Source: Prochlorococcus marinus bv. HNLC1 | GTDB taxonomy: Bacteria > Cyanobacteriota > Cyanobacteriia > PCC-6307 > Cyanobiaceae | Direction of reading: 5' to 3' | Assembly (NCBI GenBank): GCA_000218705.1 | Contig: GL947594.1 | Coordinates: forward strand, 518,358 to 582,357 | Length of the DNA: 64,000 nucleotides | Shown: one piece after another, positions 49,406 to 58,467 of the stretch | Position numbering within the stretch: position 1 is the stretch's first letter | Layout: every line of letters starts with the position of its first letter | Position numbers and translations under genes: made by a program | The notes under the pieces: generated by a model | Told to the model about the DNA's origin: nothing | Database searches by the model: none | What the model saw: only the letters and a program-made list of their open reading frames with translations

Positions 49406-50564
49406 AGAATTTTTTTAATTCTGTATCAAACAAATTTAGTAATCTATCAACATTTTTATCAGTTGAATTATATCCCATAAGACCAATTCTCCATATTTTC
49501 CCTGAAAGAGAACCTAAACCGTTTCCAATCTCAATACCATATTCATTAAGTAGATGATTTCTAAATAAATCACCATCCACTCCTGGAGGAATTTTAACTG
49601 TTGTAAGTGTCGGTAATCTAAATTCTTCAGAGACATGTAATTCTAAACCTAATTCAATTAATCCATTACAAAGTTTTTCTGAATTTCTTAAATGTCTTTC
49701 CCAAATATTTTCTAATCCTTCATTAGCAATCAATCTTAAACCTTCTCTAATTGCATAATTCATATTAACTGGTGCTGTGTGATGGTAAACACGATCAGAC
49801 CCCCAATATTTATTTAATAATGAAAGATCTAAATACCAATTAGGAACTTTAGATTTTCTCTTATTTAATTTTTCTTCAGCTCTATTATTCATAGTAAATG
49901 GACTTAAACCAGGCGGACAACTTAATCCTTTTTGGCTACAACTATATGCAAGATCAATCTTCCAATCATCAACCAAAAGTTTTACAGCTCCAAGTGAAGT
50001 GACTGCATCAACTAAAAACAAGCAATTATTCTTTCTACAAATCTCGCCAATTCCATCTAGTGGTTGAAGAACACCTGTTGAAGTTTCTGCATGAACTATC
50101 GCAAAAATAGAAGGTTTATTTTTTTCAATTTCAAATTTTATTTCATCTAATGAAAAAGCTTCTCCCCATTCTTTTTCTATCACTACTACATTTGCTTTAT
50201 AACGTGAAGCCATATCGACAAGTCTATCTCCAAAATATCCTTTTTTAGCTATTAAAATTGTTTCCTCCTCCTCTATGAAATTAGCAATAGAGGCTTCCAT
50301 AGCTGCACTTCCAGTACCGCTCATTGGAAGTGATACCCTGTTATTACATTGCCAAGCATATCTAAGTAATTCTTGAACATCAGACATTAATTCAAGGTAA
50401 GCATCATCTAAATGACCAATAGGGTTAAGAGATAATGCTTTTAATACTTCAGGATGTGCATTTGATGGCCCTGGTCCTAGTAATAATCTAGAAGGGACAT
50501 ATGTTTTTGAATAATTATTAAGATTCTCTTTCCTTAAAGAGTAGATAATCTTTGATTCTGTCAA
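49380..50564 (-). CDS. class V aminotransferase (Ser/Ala-glyoxylate type)
   Basis: The 394-aa protein fits the serine-pyruvate / alanine-glyoxylate aminotransferase family used in photorespiratory glycolate metabolism. It shows LLLGPGPSNAHPEVLKAL (near residue 27), LPMSGTGSAAMEASIANF (cofactor loop, near 80), FLVDAVTSLGAVKLLVDDW (Asp to PLP, near 186), and the PLP lysine in YSCSQKGLSCPPGLSPF (near 210). Length is normal. In cyanobacteria the favoured donor may be Ala or Ser. Divergent from glnA. Confidence 0.88.
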   Translation of the reverse strand: MTESKIIYSLRKENLNNYSKTYVPSRLLLGPGPSNAHPEVLKALSLNPIGHLDDAYLELMSDVQELLRYAWQCNNRVSLPMSGTGSAAMEASIANFIEEEETILIAKKGYFGDRLVDMASRYKANVVVIEKEWGEAFSLDEIKFEIEKNKPSIFAIVHAETSTGVLQPLDGIGEICRKNNCLFLVDAVTSLGAVKLLVDDWKIDLAYSCSQKGLSCPPGLSPFTMNNRAEEKLNKRKSKVPNWYLDLSLLNKYWGSDRVYHHTAPVNMNYAIREGLRLIANEGLENIWERHLRNSEKLCNGLIELGLELHVSEEFRLPTLTTVKIPPGVDGDLFRNHLLNEYGIEIGNGLGSLSGKIWRIGLMGYNSTDKNVDRLLNLFDTELKKFSIFRSAAF

Positions 50565-50719
50565 AACTCATTAATTAAGTATTAACTTAAAGCTAAACCA
50601 AGATAGATACTTAAGCGATGTTTTTTTAAAGAAATTCATTGAATTTAAATATTTAAAACAAAAAATAATTTAATAAATAATCTTGAAATACTAAAACAAA
50701 GCCTCAAGTGTTTAAAAAA

Positions 50720-50761
50720 GTTACCGTTGATACAAAATTTGATTCTCTAACTAACTAATTT
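50720..50761 (+). promoter_or_regulatory. NtcA-type activated promoter of glnA
   Basis: At 50720-50733 the sequence GTT-ACCGTTGA-TAC fits the NtcA site GTA-N8-TAC with one mismatch in the first half. After exactly 22 bases comes TAATTT at 50756-50761, a -10 box of the TAN3T type. This spacing is the hallmark of class II NtcA-activated promoters of cyanobacteria. It implies nitrogen-stress induction of glnA by NtcA and 2-oxoglutarate. Transcription would start near 50768. Confidence 0.8.
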
Positions 50762-50783
50762 CAATAAAGATATAAAAACTTTA

Positions 50784-52205
50784 ATGTCTAAATCTGCACA
50801 AGATGTACTAAGTCAAATAAAAGATGAAGGAATCGAACTCATCGATTTAAAATTCACAGACATTCATGGAAAATGGCAGCATCTTACTGTTACTTCAGAC
50901 ATGATAGAAGAAGATTCTTTTTCTGAGGGACTTGCATTTGATGGTTCATCTATCAGAGGGTGGAAGGCTATTAATGCCTCAGATATGTCCATGGTTCCAG
51001 ATGCAACAACAGCATGGATTGATCCATTTTATAAGCATAAAACCCTTAGTATGATTTGCTCCATTCAAGAGCCAAGAAGTGGAGAACCTTATGATAGATG
51101 TCCAAGATCGCTTGCTCAAAAAGCTCTCTCATATTTAGATTCAACATCTATTGCAGACTCTGCATTTTTTGGACCTGAGCCAGAGTTTTTTCTGTTTGAT
51201 GATGTTAGATATGATTCGAAAGAAGGTAGTTGTTTCTATAGTGTTGATACTATCGAAGCACCATGGAATACTGGAAGAACTGAAGAAGGAGGTAATTTAG
51301 GTTATAAAATTCAATATAAAGAAGGATATTTTCCTGTATCACCAAATGATACTGCTCAAGATATAAGATCAGAAATGTTACTCCTCATGGGTCAATTAGG
51401 TATACCCATTGAAAAACATCATCATGAAGTTGCGGGGGCAGGTCAGCATGAATTAGGTATGAAATTTTCTTCATTGATAAATGCAGCTGATAATGTCATG
51501 ACTTATAAATATGTTGTAAGGAATGTTGCTAAAAAATATGGGAAAACTGCCACATTTATGCCAAAACCTGTATTTAACGATAATGGAACAGGCATGCATG
51601 TTCATCAGAGTTTATGGAAAAATAATCAACCTTTATTTTTTGGTGAAGGCACATATGCAAATCTTTCTCAAACAGCAAGATGGTACATTGGTGGGATTCT
51701 AAAACATGCACCATCATTTCTTGCCTTTACAAACCCAACTACAAATAGTTATAAAAGATTAGTTCCAGGATTCGAAGCCCCTGTTAATCTTGTTTATTCT
51801 GAAGGTAATAGATCTGCTGCAGTGAGGATTCCCTTAACTGGTCCAAGTCCAAAAGCAAAAAGATTAGAATTTAGATCGGGTGATGCCATGGCAAATCCTT
51901 ACTTATCTTTTACTGTTATGCTTTTAGCTGGTATTGACGGAATTAAAAATCAAATTGATCCTGGAGATGGAGTAGACGTTGATCTTTTTGAATTAAGTCA
52001 AGAAGAACTATCAAAAATAAATACTGTCCCTTCTTCCCTAAATGGTGCACTCAATGCTTTGAAAGCTGATAAAGATTATTTATTAGCTGGTGATGTCTTT
52101 ACAAATGACTTTATCGATAACTTTATTGATATGAAATATGAAGAAGTTCAGCAACTTAGACAAAGACCACATCCTCATGAATTTTTTATGTACTATGACG
52201 CTTAA
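50784..52205 (+). CDS. glnA: glutamine synthetase, type I
   Basis: The 473-aa enzyme assimilates ammonium into glutamine. Landmarks are [19 protein letters not shown] (near residue 50), [10 protein letters not shown] (first metal Glu, near 130), [16 protein letters not shown] (near 210), [14 protein letters not shown] (near 263), and [31 protein letters not shown] (near 340-370). The adenylylation loop at about 390 has no clear target Tyr motif, in line with cyanobacterial GS controlled by other means. It is flanked by an NtcA-like promoter and a strong terminator, so it is a single-gene transcript. Confidence 0.97.
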   Translation: MSKSAQDVLSQIKDEGIELIDLKFTDIHGKWQHLTVTSDMIEEDSFSEGLAFDGSSIRGWKAINASDMSMVPDATTAWIDPFYKHKTLSMICSIQEPRSGEPYDRCPRSLAQKALSYLDSTSIADSAFFGPEPEFFLFDDVRYDSKEGSCFYSVDTIEAPWNTGRTEEGGNLGYKIQYKEGYFPVSPNDTAQDIRSEMLLLMGQLGIPIEKHHHEVAGAGQHELGMKFSSLINAADNVMTYKYVVRNVAKKYGKTATFMPKPVFNDNGTGMHVHQSLWKNNQPLFFGEGTYANLSQTARWYIGGILKHAPSFLAFTNPTTNSYKRLVPGFEAPVNLVYSEGNRSAAVRIPLTGPSPKAKRLEFRSGDAMANPYLSFTVMLLAGIDGIKNQIDPGDGVDVDLFELSQEELSKINTVPSSLNGALNALKADKDYLLAGDVFTNDFIDNFIDMKYEEVQQLRQRPHPHEFFMYYDA

Positions 52206-52243
52206 TTATTATTAAAATATTTAAGTAAACTTTAAATTTTATA

Positions 52244-52291
52244 AATCTTTTTGAGAAATCCTTAAATCTTTCTCAAAAAGATTTTTTTTTT
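52244..52291 (+). terminator. Rho-independent terminator of glnA
   Basis: Arms AATCTTTTTGAGAAA (52244-52258) and TTTCTCAAAAAGATT (52269-52283) are perfect 15-base complements around a 10-base loop. A run of ten T spans 52282-52291, sharing its first bases with the stem. It lies 39 bases after the glnA stop. This is the clearest terminator in the window. Confidence 0.9.
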
Positions 52292-52318
52292 GTTGAAATA
52301 TAATAAGAAGATATAAAA

Positions 52319-53372
52319 ATGGCTACAGATCCACTTACAAAAATTGCTTACAAAACACTTCAACAAGGCAAAAGTATTGCAGGTTTAGCTCATAAGGAAA
52401 TTAGTAGCAGATTAATGAATCTGATATCTCCTGATAAAGACCTTAAAAGCTTTGATATAGATAAAAATCTATTAATTGATATTCAAAAATCAATGGATGC
52501 ATTGAGAGAAGAAGATTGGAAAGATTATGAAGAAAACATTTATCCTCAAAAACTTTTATTTGATGAACCATGGTTAAGATATTTAATTCAATATCCTAAA
52601 GTATGGTTAGATATGCCAAATACTTGGGAAAGAAGAAAAAATCAGAAGGTTAATGATTTACCTAAATCAATTGATAAAGATAATTATCCAAATTATTATT
52701 TAAGAAATTTTCATCATCAAACTGATGGTTATTTATCTGATTTTTCAGCAAGTATTTACGATTTACAGGTAGATATTCTTTTTAATGGTTCTGCTAATTC
52801 TATGAGAAGAAGAATATTGAAACCTCTTAAAGAGGGTTTAATTAACTTTAATGATAGAAAAAATAGTTCTATAAAAATTCTTGATGTAGCTACTGGCTCT
52901 GGAAGAACACTTAAACAATTAAGAGGAGCATTTCCAAAAGAAAAAATTATAGGTCTTGATTTATCTGATTCTTATTTAAAAGAAGCTAGTAGACATATTT
53001 CTGATTTAGATGGAGATTTAATTGAACTAATTAAAGGTAATGCAGAAGATTTACCCTTTGAAGATAATTCATTACAAGGTGTTTCATGTGTTTATTTATT
53101 TCATGAACTTCCAGAACTGTTAGAGAAAAAGTTTTAAAAGAATTCTTTAGGGTTCTTGAACCTGGAGGAATACTTGTTCTAGCAGATTCAATACAGATAA
53201 TTGATTCTCCCAATTTCATAAGTATTATGGAAGGTTTTTATAAAAATTTCATGAACCTTTTTATTGTGATTATATTAAAGACAATATTGATTCAAAGATG
53301 GAAGAGATAGGTTTCAACAGCATTTATTCTAAATCTTTTTTCATGACAAAAGTTTGGTCTGCGATAAAATAA
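52319..53372 (+). CDS. class I SAM-dependent methyltransferase (two frameshifts)
   Basis: The repaired protein of about 351 aa has a long N-terminal region (1-170) and then a Rossmann methyltransferase fold: KILDVATGSGRTLKQLRGAFP (motif I, near residue 188), IIGLDLSDSYLKEA (motif II) and GNAEDLPFEDNSLQGVSCVY. Two missing bases break the frame, an A at 53115-53116 and a T in 53247-53249. Repair reads HELPETVREKVLKEFFRVLEPGGIL and NFHEPFYCDYIKDNI, ending TAA 53370-53372. The fold resembles UbiE/Coq5 C-methyltransferases, but the N-terminal region is unlike them. The substrate is unknown; a quinone or lipid role is a guess. Confidence 0.8.
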
Positions 53373-53387
53373 AAATAAATTCTTTAT

Positions 53388-53642
53388 ATGAAAAACTGGC
53401 CTAATGATATTAATGAAACAGTAAAGAATTTAAATGAACAATTAAAAATAGATCATAATGATTGGCATAAATTTAAAGGAAATAAAAACAAAAGAGCTGC
53501 TGAATTAATTGCATCAGCACTTTGCCAACTAATTATTGGAAACAATGAAAAAGACTCAATAGCTTATTTAGAGGAGAGTTTAAAGTGGTTAAAAGGAATT
53601 AACGTTGATACTCCTTGTCCTCATAAGAAATCATCTTTTTAA
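53388..53642 (+). CDS. DUF6439-like small conserved protein, 84 aa
   Basis: The 84-aa hydrophilic protein has no signal or membrane segment. It begins MKNWPNDINETVKNLNEQL, contains KRAAELIASALCQLIIG (helix-rich middle) and ends with PCPHKK. The pattern matches a short cyanobacterial family I believe corresponds to DUF6439; the family name is not certain. It is 15 bases after the methyltransferase stop, so the two may share a transcript, and it converges with the anti-sigma kinase gene (12-base overlap). Confidence 0.7.
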   Translation: MKNWPNDINETVKNLNEQLKIDHNDWHKFKGNKNKRAAELIASALCQLIIGNNEKDSIAYLEESLKWLKGINVDTPCPHKKSSF

Positions 53643-54023
53643 AGCTAATTGTAATTTATTACCTTTAGGACTCCATCTAACGTCATCAAAGCATTCATTT
53701 ATTATAAATAATCCTCTTCCACTTACAGAATCTGTTCTCTTTGGTAAAGTAAATTTTCTTTTCTCATGTACCATACCTTGTCCTTGATCCTGGATTATCC
53801 AAACCCACCAATGCGGAGTGATAATTCTCTTTACTTTGATAATTTTTGAAGAATCAAACTTATTTCCATGCTTTACTGCATTTACTAAAGCTTCATGTAA
53901 ACCCAATCTTATTAAATATAAATGTTGATATTTATATAAAGGTTCTAGTAAAATTTCAACAAAATCTGATAGTTGAAGAGATGACTCTAGTTCAAAAGTC
54001 GAAGTGTCCTTAGTAGAGGACAT
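53631..54023 (-). CDS. RsbW-like anti-sigma regulatory factor (Ser/Thr kinase)
   Basis: The 130-aa protein is a compact HATPase_c domain. N box: LHEALVNAVKHGNKF (near residue 46, E..N). G1 box: WIIQDQGQGM (DxGxG, near 77). G2: GRGLFIINECFD (near 102). This is the RsbW/SpoIIAB-like fold without a sensor domain, so it probably binds a sigma factor or phosphorylates an anti-anti-sigma partner. Neither partner is next to it. It is on the minus strand between the small protein and gun4, 45 bases from gun4's end. Confidence 0.85.
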   Translation of the reverse strand: MSSTKDTSTFELESSLQLSDFVEILLEPLYKYQHLYLIRLGLHEALVNAVKHGNKFDSSKIIKVKRIITPHWWVWIIQDQGQGMVHEKRKFTLPKRTDSVSGRGLFIINECFDDVRWSPKGNKLQLALKR

Positions 54024-54068
54024 AACAATATACTTTTTTTTTATTTTAACTTATTTAAGTATTACTAA

Positions 54069-54784
54069 TCAAAGGCAATTTTCATGTCTATTTGCTATTG
54101 ATGGATGCCTAAGAATAGAGTCCATTAGACGAACACCTCTTAGTTGATTTACTAGTGGCATATGTCCCTCAGGTGCTTTTAAAGACCAACAAAAAGATGT
54201 AGGATATCTTGTCCAAATACCATCTTTCTTCCAACCTATTTTTGGCCATAGTAAATCATATCTTTTCCCTACAGATTTTAGTAATTTAGCTTGGTTTGAA
54301 AATCCAAATTTACCTTGAGAATAAATATTCCATAATCTGTCTATTGTAACTAAATCTTCACCAGGCATATCTTTAACTTCGCTATAGAAAACATAACCTC
54401 TATTTTCTGCAACTTTACCAGCTAACTTTCTAAGGTAAGCACTTGTTAATCTATCAGCTTCCTCAAAATTTTGTTTTAATAAATTTAATTGCAAATCATC
54501 ATAATTTAGATTAATTCCTGAATTCGTATAGTACCAGTTGTTATAAATATCTTTATCAAAAAAATTTGGTTTATATTTTTTTAAAACTTGTAATACCCAG
54601 CCAATACACCAATCATCACCTTCTCTATCAACATTATTAATTATTTCTTCTCCAACAATATAAAGGGATTCTGCAGATGATTCGATATCATTAACTAAAT
54701 TCCTTCTTTTTCTTTGATTTGATGCAATAAACTTTTTTACTAAGTTTATTGTATCTTCATTATTACATTATCTTGAGAAGACAT
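54069..54784 (-). CDS. gun4: GUN4 domain protein, chlorophyll synthesis regulator (one frameshift)
   Basis: GUN4 binds protoporphyrin IX and Mg-protoporphyrin and stimulates Mg-chelatase. The GUN4 core is clear: DLVTIDRLWNIYSQGKFGFSNQAK, RYDLLWPKIGWKKDGIWTRY and FCWSLKAPEGHMPLVNQLRG near the C-terminus. The start is ATG at 54784 (MSSQDNV), and the first 12 residues are in another frame. One A (coding strand) is missing at 54763-54764. Repair continues NNEDTINLVKKFIASNQRKR. This gives about 238 aa, normal for cyanobacterial GUN4 with its N-terminal helical bundle. Without the repair, almost half of the gene is missed. Confidence 0.9.
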
Positions 54785-54821
54785 TTCAAATTTAAATCAA
54801 AAAATTTTTTAATATAATCCT

Positions 54822-55872
54822 ATGAATTTCAAAAGTAATGATCTTAAGGAATTTAGGAAAACCAAAGGTCCTCTAATTGATGTAAGAAGTCCAGATGAAT
54901 ATTATAAAGGACACATGCCAAATTCAATAAATATTCCAATATTTAATAATGAAGAAAGATCAATTATTGGCAAAAAATATAAAAATTTTGGTAGAGAAAT
55001 TGCAGTAAGAGAGGGATTTAAAATTATTGAAAATAAAATAGAAAAATTAATACAAGAATTTATTTTATTTAAGGATGAATTTCTTATTTCAACTAGAGAA
55101 ATTTTTAAATGGAGAGAATATTAAAATTTATTGTGCAAGAGGTGGAATGAGATCTCAAAGTATGTTTTGGCTCTTAGAAAAGTTTAAATATCAATGCGTT
55201 ACACTTAATGGAGGTTATAAGACTTATAGAAATTGGGTTTTAAATCGTTTTAAAGATAAGCAAAAACTTATTGTAATAGGTGGAAAAACTGGTACGAGAA
55301 AGACAAAAATACTAAATAAACTAAAATCTTTAGATTATCAAATATTAGATTTTGAATCACTTGCAAATCATAGAGGGAGTTCCTTCGGAGGGCTTGGAAT
55401 GATAGAGCAACCTACAAATGAACAATATGAAAATCTCATATCAGAAGATCTAGATAAATTTAATAAATTAAAATTTATTTTTGTTGAAGCAGAAAGCCCT
55501 AATATCGGAAAGAATAGAATACCTCATGAACTTTATAATCAAATGAAAAACTCTAAGAGAATTGAGATTTTAAGAGATGAGAGAATACGAATTGATGAGC
55601 TAGTAAATACATATAGTAAATATGATAAAAATGATCTTAAGGAATCTGTTTTAAGAATATCTAAAAGGCTTGGACCTCAAAGAACAAAATCTGCAATTGA
55701 TTCAATTGATAACGAAGATTGGGAGAATGTTTGTAAATCTGTTTTAGATTATTATGACAGATGTTATGAACACGAATTGAGTGATAAAAAGGATGTAAAA
55801 ATTCTAAATATGGAAGGAAAGACCGATATTGAAATTATTAAAGAAATTATAAATACAATAACAACCTGGTAA
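54822..55872 (+). CDS. mnmH: tRNA 2-selenouridine synthase MnmH/SelU (one frameshift)
   Basis: This protein replaces sulfur with selenium at the wobble 2-thiouridine of tRNAs, or geranylates it. The rhodanese domain has LIDVRSPDEYYKGHMPNSINIP (near residue 18) and the active cysteine in YCARGGMRSQS (near 104). A P-loop domain follows, but its Walker A reads GGKTGTRKT, with Arg where the family has Gly. The frame has one extra base near 55083-55086 (TTTCTTATTT). Repair gives DEFLFQLEKFLNGENIKIYC and about 349 aa. It is 37 bases from divergent gun4. The P-loop change may be real or an error. Confidence 0.85.
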
Positions 55873-55927
55873 ATAATACAAAGAGTTTTTTTTCATATTA
55901 GAATCATTTAAATACAATTTTTAAATT

Positions 55928-56281
55928 ATGACAACTAATAAAGAGGCAAAAATACAATTTTATGACGGTGTTAACGAACCAGTTGTTCCTGAGATAAGAC
56001 TAACTAGAGATAAGAATGGTACTACTGGACAGGCCTTTTTTATTTTTGAAAAACCTCAAGCTTTATCAAAACTTGCAAGTGGTGAAATTACAGGAATGAA
56101 ATTGATTGATGAAGAAGGAGAATTAATGACTAAAGAAGTAAAAGCAAGGTTTGTAGATGGTAGTCCAACTTTTATTGAAGCTATTTACTCTTGGAGAAAT
56201 AATACTGATTTTGAAAGATTTATGCGATTTGCTAATAGTTATGCCAAATCGAATGGATTAGGATATTCTGAAAAGAAATAA
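55928..56281 (+). CDS. psb28: photosystem II assembly protein Psb28
   Basis: The 117-aa protein is Psb28 (earlier PsbW), a cytoplasmic-side assembly factor of PSII. It begins with [21 protein letters not shown] and continues [16 protein letters not shown] and [13 protein letters not shown], then a C-terminal [22 protein letters not shown] block. There is no membrane segment, and the length matches the family. It is followed within 15 bases by a membrane permease gene. Confidence 0.95.
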   Translation: MTTNKEAKIQFYDGVNEPVVPEIRLTRDKNGTTGQAFFIFEKPQALSKLASGEITGMKLIDEEGELMTKEVKARFVDGSPTFIEAIYSWRNNTDFERFMRFANSYAKSNGLGYSEKK

Positions 56282-56295
56282 ACGATTAATAAAAT

Positions 56296-57339
56296 TTGAA
56301 TAGTACTTTCTTTTTTAAAATATTAGTTCTTAGTATTTGTTTTCTTATTTTTTGGAGCCTTAGAGACTTTCTTCTTCTTATAATTTGTTCTTTGGTTATA
56401 TCTAATATAATTTGTAACTTAACTAATAAATTAAAAAATATTGTAAAAATCCCAAGATCTATATCACTACTAATAGTCTTAATTTTTCTAATTTTTATAT
56501 TTTTAGCTTCTGTATTACTAGTTTTACCTCCTTTTATTAAAGAAGTTAATGAAATACTTGTTGATGTTCCAAACATACTCACAAGAATAAATTTCATATT
56601 TAATTCGAATTTACAGAGAATTAATAGTCTTCTTTATGGCAATGAAGCTGAGAATATTTTTGATATTTATAAATTTTTAAATGAATTTATAATATTTCCT
56701 GATGGAGCTACGATTGCAAAAGCGATTCAAGAAAGTTTCATAAATATTATCAATTTAGCCGGTAATCTTGGATCAGGATTAGTTCGAATTATTTTTGTTT
56801 TAGTTGTAAGTTTAATGATTTCAATTGAACCAAATTCGTACAAAGAAGGTGTTTTATTTATTACTCCAAAGGCATTGAGAAATAAATTTAGAAATATAAT
56901 TGAAAAATCTAATATCGCTCTCTCGAACTGGATGTTTTCTATGGTTATTAGTTCTTTATTTGTTGGCCTTTTATCTTTAATAATTCTATCGATTTTAGAT
57001 ATTAAGTATGTTGTTTCTAATGCAATAATTGCAATGGTTTTAAATATAATTCCTAATATCGGTCCTGTTATAAGTGCTATTTTTCCTATATCAATTGCAT
57101 TATTGGACAACATATGGAAGCCACTATTAGTACTAGGTTCTTATATATTTATTCAAAATGTAGAAAGTTATGTAATAATGCCATCCATTATGAAAAAGAA
57201 AACCAACTTACTCCCTGGCCTTACACTCATATCGCAATTTGGATTTACATTTATATTTGGCCCATTGGGTCTTATTTTATCTTTACCACTTGCATTGGTA
57301 ATACAAGTAATAATCAAAGAAACAATGAATTTAGATTAA
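56296..57339 (+). CDS. AI-2E family (PerM-like) membrane permease
   Basis: The 347-aa protein has about eight membrane segments, with the typical early triplet of spans (about 8-45, 60-82) and the late conserved LNIIPNIGPVISAIFPISIALL (near residue 255) and GLTLISQFGFTFIFGPLGLILSLPLALV (near 308). The family is called AI-2E, but most members transport other solutes or Na+/H+, so the substrate is not known. The frame begins with TTG at 56296, 15 bases after psb28. It converges with the small membrane gene by 4 bases. Confidence 0.87.
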   Translation: MNSTFFFKILVLSICFLIFWSLRDFLLLIICSLVISNIICNLTNKLKNIVKIPRSISLLIVLIFLIFIFLASVLLVLPPFIKEVNEILVDVPNILTRINFIFNSNLQRINSLLYGNEAENIFDIYKFLNEFIIFPDGATIAKAIQESFINIINLAGNLGSGLVRIIFVLVVSLMISIEPNSYKEGVLFITPKALRNKFRNIIEKSNIALSNWMFSMVISSLFVGLLSLIILSILDIKYVVSNAIIAMVLNIIPNIGPVISAIFPISIALLDNIWKPLLVLGSYIFIQNVESYVIMPSIMKKKTNLLPGLTLISQFGFTFIFGPLGLILSLPLALVIQVIIKETMNLD

Positions 57340-57533
57340 TTAAATAATTTTATTTTATTTAACTTCATATTTAAATAAGGGAAAGTAAATATCATAAAGA
57401 AAGCTAATGGATGCCTTAAAAATGCAAAATAAAGTGCATGAAAAGTAAAATGACCAAAAATAATCTTAATTTCAGAATAAATATCAAAAAATATAAATAT
57501 AATTAACAAGAATGAATAATTATTTATTTTCAT
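57336..57533 (-). CDS. small membrane protein, about 65 aa
   Basis: From the likely start ATG at 57533 (MKINNYSFLLIIFIFF) the protein has about 65 residues; a further in-frame ATG at 57554 would add 7. Two hydrophobic parts are visible (about 7-20 and 38-55), with IYSEIKIIFGHFTFHALYFAFLRHPLAFFMIF in the middle. The pattern HFTxxALxYAxxxHPLA matches small proteins I recall next to secF in other picocyanobacteria. It overlaps the secF stop by 14 bases and so is probably translationally coupled to it. Function unknown. Confidence 0.65.
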   Translation of the reverse strand: MKINNYSFLLIIFIFFDIYSEIKIIFGHFTFHALYFAFLRHPLAFFMIFTFPYLNMKLNKIKLFN

Positions 57534-58467
57534 AATTGTTTGATTTATCTTCATTTATTAATAAAGAAGGAGCTAATAATATACTTGAATAACTGCCTAT
57601 TAATATCCCTAAAACAAGTGCAATAGAAAACCAGTACAAAGAATAAGAACCAAATATAATAAGAGTTAAAAGAGGGATAATAGTAGTAAGACTTGTAAAT
57701 AAAGTTCTTCTTAAAGATTCATTTACTGAAATTTCAATGACTTGATTAAAGTTTAAATTATCATTCGACTTTCTATTTTCTCTTATTCTGTCAAAAATGA
57801 CTACAGTATCATTTACTGAATAACCAGCAATCGTTAGTAAAGCTACTGCAAATAAACTATTTACTTCTATAGAAAAAATTATCCCAAGCCATGAAAAAAT
57901 TCCGAAAACGATAAGCAAATCATGAAATAATGCAGATAAAGCCAAAAGAGAAAATTTCTTATCAAATCTGATAGATATATAAAAGGAAATTGCGATAAGA
58001 GAAACAAATAATGATATTCCTCCATTTATTAATAAATCTCTACCTAATTTAGGGCCTATAGATCTAGAAATTTTACTATCAAAATTAATAGGCCCTGCAA
58101 TTTTATTTATATCATTAATAAGTTTCTCTGAACTATCAATACTAAGAAAAGGAGTTCTTATAGAGATCAAACTATTATTATTTTGTATTTGAAATCTTAT
58201 ATTATTAACTAAATTATTTTCTTTATTAATAATTCTTAAATCGCTAATTAATTTATCTGAAGTAATAGTACTACAATCAATATTACATATTCTTTCTAAC
58301 CTTATTTCATTACCACCTACATAATCCATTCCTAAATTAATTGGTTTTTTTATTGATGGATAAAAAGTAGAAATTATAATACCAATTAAACTAAATGTTA
58401 TTAAAAATATTGAAAGAGACCAAACTTTCTTTTTAATCTCAATTAAAGGAATCGAAATAAGTTTCAT
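57520..58467 (-). CDS. secF: protein translocase subunit SecF
   Basis: The 315-aa SecF works with SecD and the SecYEG channel to pull proteins across the membrane using the proton gradient. Six spans are seen, with the P1 domain region at about 40-140 and conserved GPKLGRDLLINGGISLFVSLIAISFYI (near 140) and VNDTVVIFDRIRENRKS (near 215). The C-terminus has SLRRTLFTSLTTIIPLLTLIIFGS. It starts in the ATGA overlap with the end of secD, as expected for a coupled pair. Confidence 0.94.
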   Translation of the reverse strand: MKLISIPLIEIKKKVWSLSIFLITFSLIGIIISTFYPSIKKPINLGMDYVGGNEIRLERICNIDCSTITSDKLISDLRIINKENNLVNNIRFQIQNNNSLISIRTPFLSIDSSEKLINDINKIAGPINFDSKISRSIGPKLGRDLLINGGISLFVSLIAISFYISIRFDKKFSLLALSALFHDLLIVFGIFSWLGIIFSIEVNSLFAVALLTIAGYSVNDTVVIFDRIRENRKSNDNLNFNQVIEISVNESLRRTLFTSLTTIIPLLTLIIFGSYSLYWFSIALVLGILIGSYSSILLAPSLLINEDKSNNYENK

